A stretch of DNA of 12,757 nt. It comes from Spartobacteria bacterium (GTDB lineage Bacteria; Verrucomicrobiota; Verrucomicrobiae; Chthoniobacterales; UBA6821). Under the pieces are notes generated by a model, which saw nothing but the letters and a program-made list of their open reading frames with translations, was not told the origin of the DNA and searched no databases. The stretch spans positions 40,009-52,765 of the forward strand of contig PLEU01000136.1 in NCBI GenBank assembly GCA_003136515.1. Direction: 5' to 3'. Made by a program: the position numbers and the translations under genes. Shown here piece after piece: positions 11,415-12,757 of this stretch (within the stretch, counting starts at the first letter, position 1; every line of letters starts with the position of its first letter).

Positions 11415-12757
11415 ATGAAGAAGACCCTGCTTATTGTGGATGACGAGAAGCACACGCGCGAAGGATTGCGTGTGGCGTTTGAGGATCAGTTTGAAGTGAG
11501 CGTGGCCGGGGATAGTCTGGGGGCTCTGGCAATCTTTGATGCTGACCCCGCAGATATAGTCATCACTGATCTGAAAATCGGGACGGAAGACGGTATGGTG
11601 TTGATGGAGAAATTTCTGAAACGGAACGATCCGCCAATTTGCATTATGATGACAGCCTACGGATCGGTCGATACAGCCGTCGAGGCGATGCGCCGTGGAG
11701 CCTACGATTTTGTCACGAAACCAGTGAATCTCGATCGGCTTGAAATGCTAATTCGTCGCGCCTCGCGGGAACGCGATGTGCAGGCGGAGAATGCCGAATT
11801 ACGCCGGGAGGTAGTCAACAGTCGCGCTCCAGACCGGATGATCGGGCGTTCGGCCGCCATGGAGCGCGTTTTTGAGCTGATTCGTCAGGTAGCTCCTAGC
11901 AAGGCGACGGTATTGATCCAGGGGGAAAGCGGCACGGGCAAGGAAGTCGCGGCCAAGGCAGTCCATGCGTTGAGCACCCGTTCGGAGAAGCCCTTCGTTG
12001 CAGTTCATTGTGCAGCTCTGTCAGCCCAGTTACTGGAAAGTGAGCTCTTTGGTCATGAGAAGGGGGCCTTCACCGGGGCGGGAGAGCGTCGTATTGGTCG
12101 CTTCGAGCAGGCCGTGGGAGGGACGCTCTTTCTCGATGAAATCGGGGAGATCGACCCGATGGTGCAGGTGAAGATCCTGCGTGTTCTTGGTGAGAAGACG
12201 TTCGAGCGTGTCGGAGGAAACCAAACGCTAACGGCTGATGTGCGGCTGATCGCCGCAACCAACCGTGATCTCTCGACCATGGTGGCAGAAGGCAAGTTCC
12301 GTGAAGATCTCTACTTCCGCCTGCACGTCGTACCATTAACAATGCCGCCGCTTCGCGAGCACCGCGACGATATTCCATTACTGACGAGCACTTTCCTCAA
12401 GGAGCTCGCTAGGGAGCACGGAAAACCCCCCCGTGGATTTACATCAGAGGCGATGGGTGTTCTGGAGTCTTACGAATGGCCTGGGAATATAAGGGAACTG
12501 AAGGCGGCGGTAGAACATGCGGTCGTTCTGGGGAGGGGAGAGGAGCTGGGACTGCCGGATCTTCCCATTACCTTGCAGGCTGTTCGTACGGGTGCGTTCG
12601 GTGGCCCGGGCAACGAATTGAATCTGTCCAGGGTCGAAGAGACCCTCATCCGAAAGGCACTTGCCGAGACCGGTGATAACCGTACCCGGGCCGCAAAAAA
12701 GCTCGGCATTAGCCGTCGCACCCTTCATCGTCACCTCTCCCAACTCGGCATTTCAAA
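11415..12757 (+). CDS. Sigma-54-dependent response regulator, NtrC family (3' end outside window)
   Basis: There are 447 codons from ATG 11415, still open at the window edge, so only the last few residues are missing. The receiver domain has the acidic pair Asp9-Asp10, phosphoacceptor Asp52 (VITDLKIG), Thr80 (MMTAYGS) and Lys102 (VTKPVN). A short linker of about 25 residues (RERDVQAENAELRRE) precedes the AAA+ domain. It carries Walker A GESGTGKE (169-176), the sigma-54 contact loop GAFTGA (216-221), Walker B TLFLDE (236-241), and Arg295 and Arg301 in FREDLYFRLH. From about 402 to the edge is a Fis-type helix-turn-helix (EETLIRKALAE...NRTRAAKKLGISRRTLHRHL). All key residues are present, so it should be a functional ATP-dependent activator of RNA polymerase holding sigma-54. 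No sensor kinase and no sigma-54 promoter was seen in the window, so its regulon is unknown. No Shine-Dalgarno is apparent. Confidence 0.93.
   Translation, partial: MKKTLLIVDDEKHTREGLRVAFEDQFEVSVAGDSLGALAIFDADPADIVITDLKIGTEDGMVLMEKFLKRNDPPICIMMTAYGSVDTAVEAMRRGAYDFVTKPVNLDRLEMLIRRASRERDVQAENAELRREVVNSRAPDRMIGRSAAMERVFELIRQVAPSKATVLIQGESGTGKEVAAKAVHALSTRSEKPFVAVHCAALSAQLLESELFGHEKGAFTGAGERRIGRFEQAVGGTLFLDEIGEIDPMVQVKILRVLGEKTFERVGGNQTLTADVRLIAATNRDLSTMVAEGKFREDLYFRLHVVPLTMPPLREHRDDIPLLTSTFLKELAREHGKPPRGFTSEAMGVLESYEWPGNIRELKAAVEHAVVLGRGEELGLPDLPITLQAVRTGAFGGPGNELNLSRVEETLIRKALAETGDNRTRAAKKLGISRRTLHRHLSQLGIS

Noticed and set aside
1..12757. Insertion sequences, tRNA genes, CRISPR repeats, prophage or defence genes.
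   Set aside because: No transposase, integrase, cloverleaf, regularly spaced repeat or defence domain was seen on reading both strands.

Overview
The window is a gene-dense stretch of bacterial chromosome of moderately high GC. It holds eleven protein genes, with short gaps and no IS element, CRISPR array, tRNA or rRNA gene that I can see. Gene content and protein style suggest the Planctomycetes-Verrucomicrobia-Chlamydiae group, most likely Verrucomicrobiota. The indications are the style of the orotate phosphoribosyltransferase, a YmdB-type phosphoesterase with a GDH metal motif, a 65-residue bS21, and a very large TerB/ABC/ABC-2 fusion. This assignment is inferred from remembered protein style, not from a search.

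Layout. Positions 1-870 (+) are the 3' part of an unrecognised protein with a proline-rich tail; its 5' end lies outside the window. Four genes then lie on the minus strand, read from 4547 down to 874: a secreted Zn-dependent N-acetylmuramoyl-L-alanine amidase (TTG start), a Soj-type ParA ATPase, orotate phosphoribosyltransferase (pyrE), and a UbiA-family prenyltransferase. The first three are spaced 14 and 41 bp apart and look co-transcribed. A folded element fills the 97-bp gap before the prenyltransferase. The amidase diverges from a ymdB-like phosphoesterase (4601-5407, +).

From 5551 everything reads on the plus strand. A 1235-residue ABC half-transporter combines a TerB-like domain, a beta-rich FHA-like region, an ABCG-type ATPase and an ABC-2 membrane domain. 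It is followed 12 bp later by a protein fusing an XRE-type helix-turn-helix to a glyoxalase-II-like metallo-beta-lactamase domain. Then come rpsU (bS21), a GTG-started YeeZ-like NAD(P)-binding epimerase/dehydratase, and a sigma-54-dependent NtrC-type response regulator that runs off the right end.

The most striking signal is a perfect 15-bp inverted repeat with a 6-nt loop and a T-rich tail at 10486-10530. It has the form of an intrinsic terminator, and it lies inside the start of the epimerase coding sequence, exactly over the codons for the Rossmann glycine motif. It is the only terminator-like element after rpsU, so rpsU and epimerase expression are probably coupled through it. Other points of interest are the ABC/HTH-hydrolase pair, the pyrE-ubiA intercistronic fold carrying a 16S-3'-end-like sequence, an rpsU leader with competing helices, and scarce Shine-Dalgarno sequences except at rpsU.
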